Assembly: GCA_021521415.1 (NCBI GenBank)
Contig: JAIQDT010000298.1
Location: 59,632 to 123,631, forward strand
Reading direction: 5' to 3'
DNA length: 64,000 bases
Source: Bidens hawaiensis
Lineage: Eukaryota > Streptophyta > Magnoliopsida > Asterales > Asteraceae
Position 1 is the first letter of the stretch. Every line of letters begins with the position of its first letter. A model generated the notes under the pieces. The model did not search any database and had not been told where the DNA came from. It worked only from the letters and a program-made list of their open reading frames with translations. Of the stretch, positions 42,608 to 55,009 are shown in pieces. The translations under genes were made by a program, and so were the position numbers.

Positions 42608-45600
42608 TTATCTTCTTCTTGCATCATGAACGGCTTGTCTTATGTTGATTAGCTCTGAAGCAGCTTTCATCTTGAAGATATTAAGGGCTTGGTAATGAAT
42701 GTGACTTTCTGGTAAAGCCAAGTCCATTATATCCATGAGATCTTCACTGTGCAGATATGTCAAATCTTTATCTTCCTTGATGATCCCCAATATCTTTCCA
42801 TCTGAGTTTCTCAGTAAGAAGTGATCGGCATTTTCTTTGTATTCAATATCAGCAATTATGCCATTCTTTTGTACTGTGTAGTTGGGGCGTCTCATCCTTC
42901 TTCTCATACTTATGCATGCATCATGTTGGATAATGGATTCTGATCTCGGACATTCATTTGATAGTCTCTCTCGGCTATGTCCATTCTTCTCAACTTCGAA
43001 ATCCTTCTTGATTTGTGAGACTGAATCAATCTCCAGCTCCTCTTTTCTTTTAAGAATTGGAATCCTTTATCAGCTTCTTCATGCAGGTACTTTGATAGAT
43101 CATTCATTTGTCTACCTGCAGATCTGTTCCTGTTTCTGTAGTCATTCAAATGGAGAGTAGCCATCCTTCTCAACTGTTCTTCATTAAACTCAGGGAAGTC
43201 ACTTCTAACCACAATCTCTCTTAATAATCTGCTCTCCATAATAACCTTGAGGGTATCAGTGACAGAATCATAGTACAGTTCTCTTGGTAGATCCACATTA
43301 GATTGTGGTTTTGTTCTTTGTTGTGCTGAACTGCTTGATTCACCTCTTCCTCCTTGACCTCTTCCTCCTTGTGGAAGTCTTCTTGAAATAGGAGGTCTGA
43401 AGGGAACAGACTTCTTGGGCTTTTGAGGTCCCAAGTTGAAAACGTTTACATAGATAGCCTCTACCATTTCAGTAGGAAGTTTAGCTAATTCAACAACATC
43501 ATGTCCTGCTGCTTTAAGTTCTCTTAACATCTTTTCCATTCCAGGAGTTCTTGCCAATCCAGCAGGTACAAACCTACCATCAGCGTAGTATCTTGGGTTT
43601 TCTCCTTCTCTTAAAGCCTTTTCCCATTCAGCCTTTTGTATATAAAAGAGGTATTTCAGATCCTCTTTTTCCAAGACATTGAAGTCTGCTTCACTCATTC
43701 CCCTTTGGTTTATCATTATGTTCCTCAGTATGTTTATCATTTCTTTATTTTCCCATGGAACAAATGGTTCATCATCAGGTTCAGGTTTCACATCCTGAGG
43801 AGTAGGGGTTTCAACTGATCTGATTTGTTCTTTTTCCTTCCCTCTCAAGGTATGAATTCTTATTTTCTTAGCTTGTGGTTCATCAGTTGGTTCAGCCTGT
43901 TTGGTAGATCTCTCAGTTTGGACCCTTTTCAGTTTTTCTTTTCTTTTCAACTTGTTGTATTGGTCCAACACTGATTCTCTGGATAAATATTCAACAAACT
44001 CAGGCTTCATACCTCTCTCCAATAAGTAACCACACATACCTCCAAATCTCTTCTTTAAATTTTCCAACTTTTCAAGCAATTCATTTTCTTTTAAACATTT
44101 TTCAATCACCTTCTCCCTTTCACTGTTGTATAAATCTTGAAGTTTATCAAAGGTGAATTGAGACAAATCTTCCTCAGAGTAGTTGTGCCTATTTAGATAG
44201 TCTTTGTATTTCTGGGCATCTCTACTCTTTTGTTGCATAAGCCGCTTGGCTTCCGACACACTCAGCTCAATGTTTGCCCTATGCACATCAGTCATTTCCA
44301 CCTGTGGGGATACAACATTGGTAGCTGGACCAACTTTCTCTACATCATTCTCAGGAACATCATTATTATCATCATCAGAATTTTCAGAATCATCCTCACC
44401 TTCAGACAGATCATTCATTGCATCAATCTGTGGTTCATCAGAAGGTGGGTTCTAAGGAATTTGTACATTTGGCACTCCTTGCACATGTTCATCTGGTCTT
44501 AAAGTCTGCAAAGGAATTGTCCTTATGGGACTTGCTTCATCATCAGGGGTTTCTACAATGTAGTTGTTCTTATCGTCCCATCTCCCTTTCTTTACATACT
44601 CAGTACCTTCATCTGACATGAATGTTTCTGGTCGATCCCTTTTCCTTGAATACTTCTTTCCATACTTGGGATCATCCACATACTCCCATTCATCAGGATT
44701 TTGTCTAATGTCATCTTTGATCTGTTAAGCCCATTTTTGTGCAGCCATTGAGGCCATGGACTCTCCAATTTCTTCTTCTGCCATCATATCAGCATTCAGA
44801 TTCACTGGTTCAGCAGTCTCAGTTGACTTTGTTTATTGTTAACTTTCAGTTTGAAACATGCTGACCACCATAGCTAGGGAGTTATCAACTTCCTCATCTC
44901 TTCTCAACTCAATCAAAGCCTCTTACACTTCTTGATCAGCCACTTCTTCAATGAATTCCTTTGCAAATTTGGCTTGATTGATCAAGTTTTCCTACTCTGC
45001 CAACTCTACAGGGTCCATAGTATGGACCAGTATTTCTCTGTCCCTTTTTTCTCTCAAAATGTTTTCTTGTTCCCTTAAAGCAGCAGCAGCAGCTTCATCA
45101 TCTTCTCTAAAGAAAATATCCTTTTCTGGATATGCCTTAATAGGCTCTTCTTCTGTAACCTTTGCCTTACCCTTCTCAATCCTTCTCCTCACATCCTCCT
45201 CATCTTTAGACTATACTTCCAGTTCTGGGTCATGCTCTATTCTCTTGGAACTTGCTTCTTGATCAGTTTCTGGTTCAGTGTTTATAAGTTTTTCAGTAGC
45301 AGCATTTTCATCAATCATTACTTCAGTCTTTTCTTCTGTCTGAACATCAGTCAATACATCAGTAGCTATGTCAGTTAAAATATCAGTAGCTATGTCAGTA
45401 GAAGCTACATTTTCCTCAATATTTGTCATTTCAATCTCATCCACTCTTTCAATATTCTCTTCCACATTCTCATTTTCAATTTCTTTTTCATTTCCTGTCT
45501 CAATATCCTCCTCACTCCATACTACTCTCACAATCTCATCATTCACATCATAATCATGTTCTGCACCATCAGACATATCAGCTTCATAATCTATCTCTTC

Positions 45601-47006
45601 AATTCTCCTCTCCTCACTACTCTCCTCTTCTTCATCATAAACATTCATAATCATTTTCAAACTGTCTACAGTCTCTACACCTGTTCCAGTTATAGTTTCA
45701 ATATTCACATCAGAGACAGTTGGCATATTCTCATTCTCCCCCTGTTTTGGGGCAGCTGAGGCCTTCTCAACTTCCTGCTCCAGGGCTTGAATTTTCATGT
45801 TTGCCTGTACCAACTTCTCTAACAGGATCACATCTCCTCTGTCAACTCCTCATTCCTTCTTTTCAATTCTGCGTTTTCTAACATTAAGTCCAGATTTCTT
45901 TGAAATAGGTCTATTTCTGTATGTGAGGTTGTAGGTGGTGATGTAGACAAAGGATCATAATCAGGTTGTTATGTGGTGTGAGTTTGGAAAATGGATGGTG
46001 GTGGTGATTGTGTATGAGGTGGGCTAGAAATTAATGGATCAGAATGAGTTGGGATTGTTGTTGGTGGTGTTCGTGGTGGTGTTGGAATAGTTTGTTCAAG
46101 TTGCTCAAATTGTCCCTCCTGTTCAGGTGCAACAACTTCTACATCTACTCCATATCCTCCTTCAACTCCATCAACATCATCATCTCCATCATCAGAGTTT
46201 CCATCATTATCACTGTCATCCTCTCCTCCTTCCTCCTCTGAGCTTAACTCAGGTACTGGCATCACTTGCAAGTCATGGTCCAATAACCATGGCAATATCT
46301 CAAATGGAACATTTGACTTGAATGTATTTAAGACACCTGGATTTTTGATTCTTCTATATGTATCAGGGTCTTGCAGTTGGTGTGTAGTTCCAACAGTGGG
46401 TAGATCTTGAAGCTCACTATTGAAGATTATCTGTAGGAATCTTGGATATTGTAAAAATCTTTTTCTTTCAGGCTTCTTCAGATTTCCTACTAATCCTTCA
46501 AATATCATCTTAGAGAAATTGAAGGGCAGATCATATACAATCCCAACTGTGGCATTTGCCAAGTCGTGACTCATCAAGGTCCACGATCCCTTCCTTGGAG
46601 CAAATCCGTGTATAACATGGTGAAAAAGAAATCTGTACAGCATAGGAAACATGCCCTTCTGAAACTGTCCTTCATGAACATTTCCTTGATAACCCATTGT
46701 CTCTTCAAATATTTTCATTAGGTGGGGTGTGCTGAAGTTTATTGAGTTGTGATCACCATCATTCAACCGGAGACATCTTCTTATCATTCTCTCCGTAACA
46801 TGTATCTCTTGTCTAGCCACGGTTGCCTCGATTCTTTTACCATTTATGTCCTCAATTAGTTCAGCAGATCTCCAGAAATCCAAAGAATGATTTCTGTATT
46901 TGACAGGGCTTGCGGTGAACGCAAAACTGACGTTGGACCGAGCCATCCAAGTTATCATCCTAGCCATTGGCTCATTTTCAGGTGTCACTTGTAGAAGTAC
47001 ACACAT
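42608..47006 (-). pseudogene. SirF downstream (env-position) ORF, about 1466 codons, broken
   Basis: First ATG in frame at 47006. N-terminal region to about 46300: VTPENEPMARMITW, SNVSFAFTASPVKYR, IHVTERMIRRCLRL, GQFQKGMFPMLYRFLFHHVI, NFSKMIFEGLVGNLKK, RFLQYPRFLQIIFN. This block is like that of hypothetical proteins I recall from Asteraceae Copia elements. Then an acidic Glu/Asp/Gly run, Pro/Thr-rich stretch, coiled-coil-like and very acidic middle (45831-45211), and a Lys-rich C-terminal part with GENPRYYADGRFVPAG, LPTEMVEAIYV and SAGRQMNDLSKYL. Stops near 45969, 45211, 44992, 44452 and 42910; frame changes near 45840 and 42908. No signal peptide, glycoprotein layout or transmembrane segment seen, so an envelope role is not supported. 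More like a large acidic/basic nuclear or structural protein (inference). Confidence 0.75.
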
Positions 47007-47053
47007 ATTATGTTTTGGTTCGAAGACATACTTGGGTTCATCGTCTTCCGTAT

Positions 47054-47284
47054 CTGAATCACATAAACAAACATATTCAAAGTGAAATTAGTCATAAAGT
47101 TCAGTACTTTATATAATTTCAAGGTATAAAAAATGAAGAAGAAAGAAAAGAGAGAAAATCATCAAGAACCTGTTCTTCGAAAAATTTATATCCTACACAC
47201 ATAAACAGAGTATTAGTAATCAGATACATAATCAAAGCTCATTATAGTCTAATTGTCGTCGGAAAACACATTAATGTTGCTTAC
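47054..47284 (-). other. Possible 5' intron of the SirF downstream gene
   Basis: Minus-strand donor CG|GTAAGC at 47284 and acceptor GATTCAG| at 47054, with a second acceptor TGTGTAG| at about 47193. Lies between a CT-rich untranslated stretch and the ORF. The frame upstream of the first ATG stays open back to the acceptor (acidic SDTEDDE-like residues), so the true start may be in an upstream exon. Confidence 0.4.
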
Positions 47285-47430
47285 CGAGTCGGAATTAGAA
47301 GGCTAATTCAATTTAGGGTTAGGAATAATAGAATGTGATAAGTCGGTTTGGGTTTCTTTGAGAGTAAGCAGTTTGCAGTGGAAGGAGAGAGAGATTGAAA
47401 AATAATGTTGAAATTTTTGCCTAACTCCCT

Positions 47431-47438
47431 CTTATATA
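47431..47438 (-). promoter_or_regulatory. SirF internal TATA box for the downstream ORF
   Basis: TATATAAG on the minus strand, followed about 30 bases on by TTCAACATTATTTTTC and then a CT-rich leader (TCAATCTCTCTCTCC). The motif array ends about 120 bases upstream. It looks like a standard plant core promoter separate from the LTR. Confidence 0.55.
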
Positions 47439-47554
47439 CCTTTTGAAAGTGGGTTTTAAATGCTCTTTGTCTTTTTGTGAACTATTAGCTGTCATACAGT
47501 AACATTATCCACTTGATATTAAAAACAATATTTATCTTTTAAGTTAATAAAACC

Positions 47555-48870
47555 TTACTCGGAATTATTCTTTTCAAAGTCTACTCGGTATACATCCACT
47601 TACAAAGCTTACCCGGTCAAACTTTGCTTGGAAAATTTTCATTTGTTTTAATATACAAAGTTTGCCCGAATACTTCTATTTATAAACCTTGCCCGATCAA
47701 GCAAAATTAATTTAAAGTTAAGACATGATGAAAAAAGCTTACCCGAAATACTAGATTTCTTGAGAAATTAATCACAAGGCAAATAATCAAGTATAAACAT
47801 CAAATAAACATCCTTACTAGGAATCAATCAAGAGTTCAAATTAAAACTTATCTAGCATAAACCCTAATAAAAATCATAATCAATTTTATCATACTAAATA
47901 CCATATTCAATCAAGCATACTTGAAAACATTGTGTGCCCGAGCAACCATTGAAGAGAATAGTGTGCCCGAACACCTTTCTAATGCAAAGTATACCCGAAT
48001 AACCTTCATATAGTACAAAGTGTGCCCGGAAAAGGATTTCTAGCAGACAGTGTACTCGGAAAGTTAAGTTTTGAAATTACCAAGTATATTGAGGGAACAA
48101 AAGTGTACCCGAAATATAAAGTGTGCCCGGAAAACAAAGTTTGCCAGAAAACACTTGTAATTTCAAAGAAATCATAAACACACGTATCACAGAGCATGCT
48201 CGGAATGAAATTAAAACACATAAACATTTAAGTTTGCTATAGTCTAATATTTCAAAGAGCTTGCCCGAAAATCCTATTTTAGCACTAAGCTTGCTAGGAT
48301 AAACACATTCAATCATCAGGTATGCCCTTACTCGAGGGAATTTCAACATGTCAAACCATACCCGAAAATGACAAACTTAAATAATAATATCTAAGTGTGC
48401 CCAGAAAGATTAACAAACCTTTCCTAACAACATATTCACACAAATCACAAAGCTTACTTGATGTATTTGACTAAGTTCATAAAGTTCGCTTGGAATCACA
48501 ATCAGCATATAACATGCATAGCTTGCCTGAAACAAGAATTTCTTGTTAAAAGCTAGCTATAACAACACATAATCATCTCAAGACTTCAAGCTTGCTCGGG
48601 AAATGAGTACAACAGTGTACCCTACCCGGAAAGTGTAAACACTTCAAAGCATGCCCGAAAATCATATATTTAGTCAAAAATGACTAAGCTTACTCGGAAA
48701 GGTTGAAAATATCAAACCTTACCCGAAACAACATATTCACACATAATCAACTGTTTGTACCCGGAAAGGTTGTAAATCATTAAACCTTACCCGAAAATAC
48801 ATATTCAAACAGTTTGTGCCCGGGAAGGTTATAAGGCATCAAACCTTACCCAAACTTACATATTCAACCT
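47555..48870. repeat. SirF CCGRGYAAGG motif array
   Basis: About 28 copies of a degenerate motif, read on the plus strand as (C/G)TTRCYCGGAAA (examples CTTACTCGGAAT, GTGTGCCCGGAAA, CATACCCGAAAA, CTTACCCGAAAA), spaced about 25-80 bases, nearly all in the same orientation. The most LTR-distal copies pair up as CCCGGAAAGGTT followed by AAACCTTACCCG, making inverted repeats. SirA 16085-16300 shows the same end of the array. Confidence 0.8.
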
Positions 48871-50739
48871 ATTTTAGGCAAAATGCAACACTTTTTGACT
48901 TAAACCACTTTGTCAAAATATATTTTTCATTTAAGATCATAGTTTAAGAGCAAATGGTGCATTTAGAAATCAAATTTCAGTTATATTTCTCTTCAAAATA
49001 GTTTCTTCCATTTCCTGAAAAGATCTCAAGAATGGGATCATATTGACTAAGTAGCCATCTCAATACTTTACTCTCAGCATTATTATGACAACATAGATAG
49101 GTTAACAGCAGGTATAAACTTAGCATGAATTTCATTTCTTTGGTGATATGATTAAGGTTCAATTTAAGCATAATGCATTAATGGTCACCACTTTGCTATG
49201 ATGCCTCATATCTCTTCTCAAAGCTTATTTGGCTTTCCCCAGATCACTCCAATTTGACTCCAACCTCCTGTATTTGGCCAAAAATAGTTTTTGTATCACA
49301 GAACTTATTGTATTTTTGTATTTTTAGATTCAAACATATATAGAGGTTGAACGTTGGACTTACAGTTAGCAACATGCCTTTCATTCAAGATGAGATAGAT
49401 TTTGCCAACATCTTTGTAGTTCTTGTTGTAACCCTCTTGTTTGATAAAATATTTAAAACACTTATCAACTTTTGGTTGATTTATTCATTCTTCCCCTTGT
49501 TTTTAATATTTTCACAAATTTTCTTAAAGTATGTTCCTTGTCATATTTAAGGATGTTTCATTTTTGGTTGACCAAATAACAACAGGCTCGTGTATGACTG
49601 GGTAATCACTTTTCTGCCTATCATTCGGAGAGATTTATATTGAGACATGCAAAGACAATTATCTATCTCCACATAAAGATTAGCATATTCATTATGTTTA
49701 TATCACTTTAGATTTTACATCATCATGAGAAAGCAACCATACATGTTAATGACTATACTAAGGTCTTTTTTAGCCTATTAATTCCATATGATCAGCTAAG
49801 TAGTCAATGTACTATCATTTCCCAAATAAACACAGTTTAATATTCAATCACCCCAATACCTCTTCATTGTCAGGTTAATGGCTATCCTGTTTGACCAAAG
49901 GTGGTCAACAGGACCAAACATACATGTGAATATATGTCCTTTCAAAGTTAGAGCTATTGACATAGTTTTAAGTGAAGGAATAAGAAACAAGTCATAATTG
50001 CCCCAAATGCATTCAGTTTTCAGGTCAATGGCTATCCTTTGAATCTGTAGAGATTTAAGGACCAAACATACACAAGTGCATGTCCTTCCAACTGGGCAAA
50101 TGACATAATTTTCAGAAAGAACAACTACTTGAGATTTTTCTTTAAAAATCCTTCTTTTAAGCTTCTTTTAAAGCTTGAACTGAATAATCTTATCCTATCT
50201 CTTCACCATTAACAACATGCTCATGTTTTGATCAAAATAGAGTATTTATGTAAAATTTATTGGAAAATCTTCATTTCATCCCTTAATTTTGACATAAAAC
50301 ACATTTTGACACAAACAGTTGTAACATATTCAAATCTTAATCAAACATGAAATCATCAAGACAAGTAGACAGTACTAACAATCAAATTCTATCTTATCTT
50401 AATAACATCAGAAGATCAGATAAAGCACACATTCAAGCAATTAAGCAATGATATTAGATAAGTTTACATCAACAAGTAATTCATAACAAGAACTCTTATC
50501 CTGACATCACAAATGCACATCAACTGATAATCATGCAAACCTATCAATCAGATTAAACATGTCAAATTTTGCATTCATACATAGTTAAAACATATAACAG
50601 TTAACATATTTAGCAGCATATTCAAATATCATACATAAGTAACATAATCAAGCACATTCACTAAACGTTCAATATGTGTAATCCCTAACAAAATAATCAG
50701 TTATCACAGAGAGACACACAACCAGGCACACATCCTTAA
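48871..50739 (-). other. SirF pol-distal conserved noncoding region
   Basis: Matches SirA 14086-16085 in order. Blocks shared also with CopD: GTGATTACCCAGTCATACA at about 49590-49610, GGAAAGCCAAAT near 49232-49243, ATACCTGCTGTTAACC near 49108-49117. No ORF that is conserved as protein. Confidence 0.75.
49871..50087 (-). other. Paired hairpin RNA module (SirF)
   Basis: Two copies on the minus strand, 50021-50087 and 49871-49941, aligning with SirA 14861-14930 and 15009-15080. The second has a long hairpin II: CCTGTTGACC against GGTCAAACAGG. Flanks GGTCC and GGATAGCCATT are unchanged. Confidence 0.6.
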
Positions 50740-53413
50740 TCAGATTTCATCAGAGTTGATCATTCCCAGGGCTTTCAGAAGAAAGTTGAACCTGGTTCTA
50801 TCAAGTGGTTTGGTGAATAGATCAGCCAAATTGTCACTTGTATCAACCCTTTGCATTTCAATCAAACCTTTTTTCACTGCAGTCTCTGATGAAATGATGT
50901 CTGATTTTAATGTGCTTAGTTTTGGAATGTTGAACTGGATTTTTAATAGTAAAATATGCAGCATTATTGTCAATAAGAATAGGGGTGTTCAAGAAATTCG
51001 AACCATAGTCCAGCATCTGATTTTGAATCCATAGAACTTGTGCACAGTAGGAGAATGCAGCAACATATTCAGCTTCTGCAGTAGAGATTGAGACTGTAGT
51101 CTACTTTTTACATTGCCATGACACTAGCCTTTCACCCAAAAATTGACATCCTCCTGAGGTTGACTTTCTGCTCATGTTTCAGCCATCATAATCACTGTAT
51201 GTATATGCAATCAGATCAAAAGCTTGGTTTTTTGGATACCAAATCCCTAAGTCTGGTCTTCCCTTCAAATATCTGAATATTCTTTTAACAGCATTCATGT
51301 GGGAGACTTTTGGACTTGATAGGAATCTTGCACACACACATACAACAAACATGATATCTGGTCTTGTTGAAGTCAGATACATCAGAGATCCAATTTTGGC
51401 TCTATATTCATGTTCATCTACAGGCTCCCCCTTTTCATCTGCAATCATCTTTTCTTTGGTGTCCATTGGAGTTGAAGGAGTCTTATACTCAAGACAGTTG
51501 AACTTGTTTAATACATCCTGCAAATATTTGTTTTGGTGAATGAAGATCCCCTCAGCCTTCTGTTGAACTTGCAATCCTAGAAAGAAGTTCATTTCTCCCA
51601 TAGAACTCATGCTGTATTTGGACTTCATTACCCCTTCAAACTCCATACACATTTGTTCATTTGTAGAACCAAAGATGATGTCATCCACATACACTTGTAA
51701 CAGAAGCAAGTCTGATCCCTCTCTTTTGTAGAAGAGTGTCTTGTCAATGGCTCCTCTTTTGAAACCATTTTCAAGAAGATGATTTGACAGCTCATCATAC
51801 CACGCTCTAGAAGCCTAATGCAATCCATAAAGGGCTTTGTTTAACTTATACACCCTGTTTGGATACATTGGATCCTCAAAACCTGGAGGTTGAGCAACAT
51901 ACACCTCTTCATCAATCTTTCCATTTAGAAATGCAGACTTAACATCAAGCTGGAACACTCTAATGTTCTTTGAGGCAGCATATGCAAGAAAAATCCTGAT
52001 AGCTTCAAGTCTTGCAACCGGTGCAAAGACTTCCTCAAAGTCTATTCCTTCTTCTTGAAGACATCCCAGTGCTACAATTCTAGCTTTATTCTTAATCACC
52101 AAACCCCTTTCATCCCTTTTGTTTCTAAAAACCCATTTGGTTCCAATTGCATATCTGTCAAATGATTTATCAACAAGATCCCACACATGCAGGTCTCTAA
52201 ATTGTGCTAATTCCTCTTGCATTGCTTCCACCCAACTATTATCTTTTAATGCTTGTGCCATGTTCTTTGGTTCTATTTGGGACAGAAAACAAGAGTAAAG
52301 ACAAATGTTTGCAATTTTGGAATGACTTCTTGTAACTCTTTCATGCAAATCACCAATGATGTTTTCAGAAGGATGATTACTTTCCACATAAGGAGTTTGT
52401 ACAATCATATCTGTAGACAAATTTGTGTCAAGATTTGTTTCATTGAACTATGGTTCTTCAATAATTAAATCAACTTCTGCATCATGAAATTCTGGTGCTT
52501 CATCATTATGTTGTCCTGAAGTAGATGCACCATTGTCTTCTAAGTTCAATCTTTGAAATAGATCTTGAAATCTTGCTGTAGATGCATCTTCTTCTTCACT
52601 TGCTTGGTTGCTTGTGTCACTCTCATTCTGAACTTGATCATTTTGTGCATCTTGATTGTCTTGATTGTTCTCAGTATGATCATGTTCAACATTATGATTG
52701 TTTTCTTGATTAGGTTCACCAATATCACATGAGGAGTTCTTCACAAAAGTATATTCCTTTTCCTTTTCAGCAACCTTCTTCCATAATTCTTCCAAGTCCA
52801 ATGACTTCTTCTTTTTCTCTTCAATTTCACTGGTCTTGTAGAAAGTTTCATCAAAGTCTTCAGGATAAATCTTGAAAGACCTTATTACCTTCTCATTATC
52901 AAACAGCCATGATGCACCATCAACTGTATTGAATTGATTCTCATTAAAGATGATGTCAGATGATTCTATAACACTCAAGTGATCTTTCACATAAACTCTG
53001 TAGGCTTTTGAGTGTGTAGAATATCCGACAAAGAAACAATCCAGGGACTTTGTTTGAAACTTGTTCAAATAGTCTCTTGTGTTCAGTAGAAAACATTTGC
53101 ATCAAAAGGGCTTGAAAAACTTGATGTAAGGCTTTCTGTTGGGAAATATTTCATAAGGAGTTTTGTTATGCCTTTTGTTCACAAGTACCCTGTTCTGAAC
53201 ATAGCAGACTGTATTTATAGCTTCAGCCCAAAATGTGACAGGCAGATTAGAATCTGCTAATATGGTTCGTGCAGCTTCAATCAAAGTTCTATTTCTTCTT
53301 TCTGCAACACCATTTTGTTCGGGAGTTCTAGGAGCTGAGAATTGTTGTTGTATTCCTTTTGCTTTACAGAATTCTTGCATAACTCCATTCTTGAACTCAG
53401 TGCCATTGTCACT
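50740..53413 (-). pseudogene. pol: SirF pol: integrase, RT, RNase H
   Basis: Begins inside the integrase core (GTEF cut by TekG), continues GVAERRNRTLIEAART with the catalytic Glu, KPYIKFFKPF, then an acidic Asn/Asp-rich linker (about 52560-52720) that SirA lacks. RT has [36 protein letters not shown]; RNase H has IAYTYSDYDG and STAEAEYVAA; the end is GMINSDEI. Damage: break near 53100, TAG near 52447-52449, TAG near 51815, stop near 51179 in RNase H, a further stop near 51105, and a frameshift near 50890. Confidence 0.9.
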
Positions 53414-54175
53414 TGTAACGCCCTGAAATTCGATTGGTAAACTAGGATCGTGAAATCATCGGAAACTATAGACTTTGGGATTCTGGACGATAAGTTCGGA
53501 ACCCATATCATTGGAAAAATCTGCTTTTATCATTTAAAATGTTTATTTTATAAAACGACATTTACGCCTGAAAAATATTAATTTTTATGCTTTCGAAAAA
53601 TTTAAATATTCTTATTTAAAAAGATTTCAAATAATTATTCGGAAAATGGTTTTTATAAAAGTTTTGCTGAAAAAGTTTTAGTTTGTTTAAAAACTTATGA
53701 ACTCGACTAGTCTTGACCCGGCGGTAGCCTAAACCCGAACCCGAGTCACCCGAGTATTTAAGCGGAAAATCAAGTATTCTTACACCACCTCTTTCATTTC
53801 CACCAACACTTCCCACCCAAACACTCTCATTCTAGAGAGAGAAACTAGAGAGAGAAAGTCTTCAAACTTCAAATCCGAGTCCACAAATCTGTTTGTTGTT
53901 GTTCTTGGTAAGATCTTCTTGAAAATCATCCATTTTCATAACCATTTTCGGCCTCAAATCGAGCAAAAACACCCATTTTCGTTTCTTGAGTTTTCGGGTC
54001 AAAAACCGTCTTGTTTTGGTGTCAAAATGCAGGCTTTTGTGTTTAAAATCACTGGGAATCGATAGTCCCTTCAATCCCGAGCATTCCCATGTCAAAAACT
54101 TCGATTTTGGGTCAAAAATCTGGAAAATCTGAAAAACCCGTAGGTTTCTCCGTCGCCCAGCTTGAAGGAGTCGAA

Positions 54176-54500
54176 TCAGACTCATTCGATCGAATCAGTC
54201 GATCGAATCAGCCCATTCGATCGAACCAGTCGATCGAACCAGTCCGGTCGACCGAATAGGAAAGCAACCGAATGGTCTCCAACTCATTCGACCGAATGAG
54301 TTTCGTATTCGATCGAACGAGTGTCTATTCGATCGAACAAGTTCCATGTTCGACCGAACGAGTTTTCCCAACTGGTTCGACCAAATGTGTTTCTAGTTCG
54401 ATCGAGTGTGCCTCAGATTCGATCGAATGTGTGTCTATTCGATCGAACAAGTTCCTATTCGATCGAACGTGTTCCTATTCGATCGAATCAAGCCAGAACC
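54176..54500. repeat. TekG TTCGATCGAA array
   Basis: About 15 copies of the palindrome TTCGATCGAA or one-step variants (TTCGACCGAA, GTCGATCGAA) at a spacing of about 20 bases. Repeated exactly in the 3' LTR at about 62474-62798. Spacers share TGTGT/GTTCC-type words, as expected of a locally expanded array. Confidence 0.9.
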
Positions 54501-55009
54501 AAGCTGTTTTCGTCTTTAAAACCCAGTTTTTGCTCGAGGTCGCGTAAGCTCGTTTTCTTAGACTTATAGCACGTTGTTAACCTTATATATATGTCCAACT
54601 CTAGGCTAAGGAGATCTATTGTAGCACCATCCTAACCCAAGATCAAGGTGAGTTCATAGCCCCTATTTAAGCTTTTCAAAACTATGGGGTGGAAACATGG
54701 TAACTTTACACGTTTGGATAAAAATCATTTATGCAAATATTCTTTAAACTATAAACATTTGGATTTCTACACACGTGCGGAAATCCACGAGCTTCTTGGT
54801 AATCTATAAACTTTGGAAATCTATGAACATGGGGAAAACCCATTAACTCATGGAGATCTAAGAACATTGGAAATCAATGAGTATGGGAAATTCTGTGAAC
54901 ATTGACATCATGGGAACGGGAATCAAATTCATATCATCATAGTCATTGTGTCAGCATGGAAATCTAGAGATCAAAACATCATGAGTTGAATTGGACGCGA
55001 GAGTCTATT

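Larger units (their letters stand above)
41167..53413 (-). mobile_element. SirF: sirevirus-like Ty1/copia element, 3' part
   Basis: Minus-strand relative of SirA. From right to left: integrase interrupted by TekG, RT, RNase H, pol-distal conserved noncoding region with hairpin modules, motif array, internal TATA box, large downstream ORF, polypurine tract and 3' LTR. The 5' LTR, gag and protease lie beyond TekG, outside the window. All ORFs carry stops. It gives the full layout that SirA has lost by rearrangement. Confidence 0.9.

Noticed and set aside
42608..47006. SirF downstream ORF as a true envelope glycoprotein
   Set aside because: No signal peptide, transmembrane segment or Cys-rich ectodomain seen; only its position is env-like.
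10101..53413. SirA and SirF as two arms of one large inverted duplication
   Set aside because: They are opposite-strand copies of one family, but their flanks, LTR details, pol mutations and rearrangements differ, and each sits in a different host element.
53616..54185. Minus-strand frames in the TekG LTR, repeated at 61914-62483
   Set aside because: Present twice only because the LTRs are identical; antisense to the element and without domains.
54176..54500. Regular repeats with roughly 10-base spacers, superficially CRISPR-like
   Set aside because: Repeats are 10-bp palindromes with near-uniform spacers, inside a plant LTR, duplicated exactly in the second LTR. No cas genes and the host is a eukaryote.
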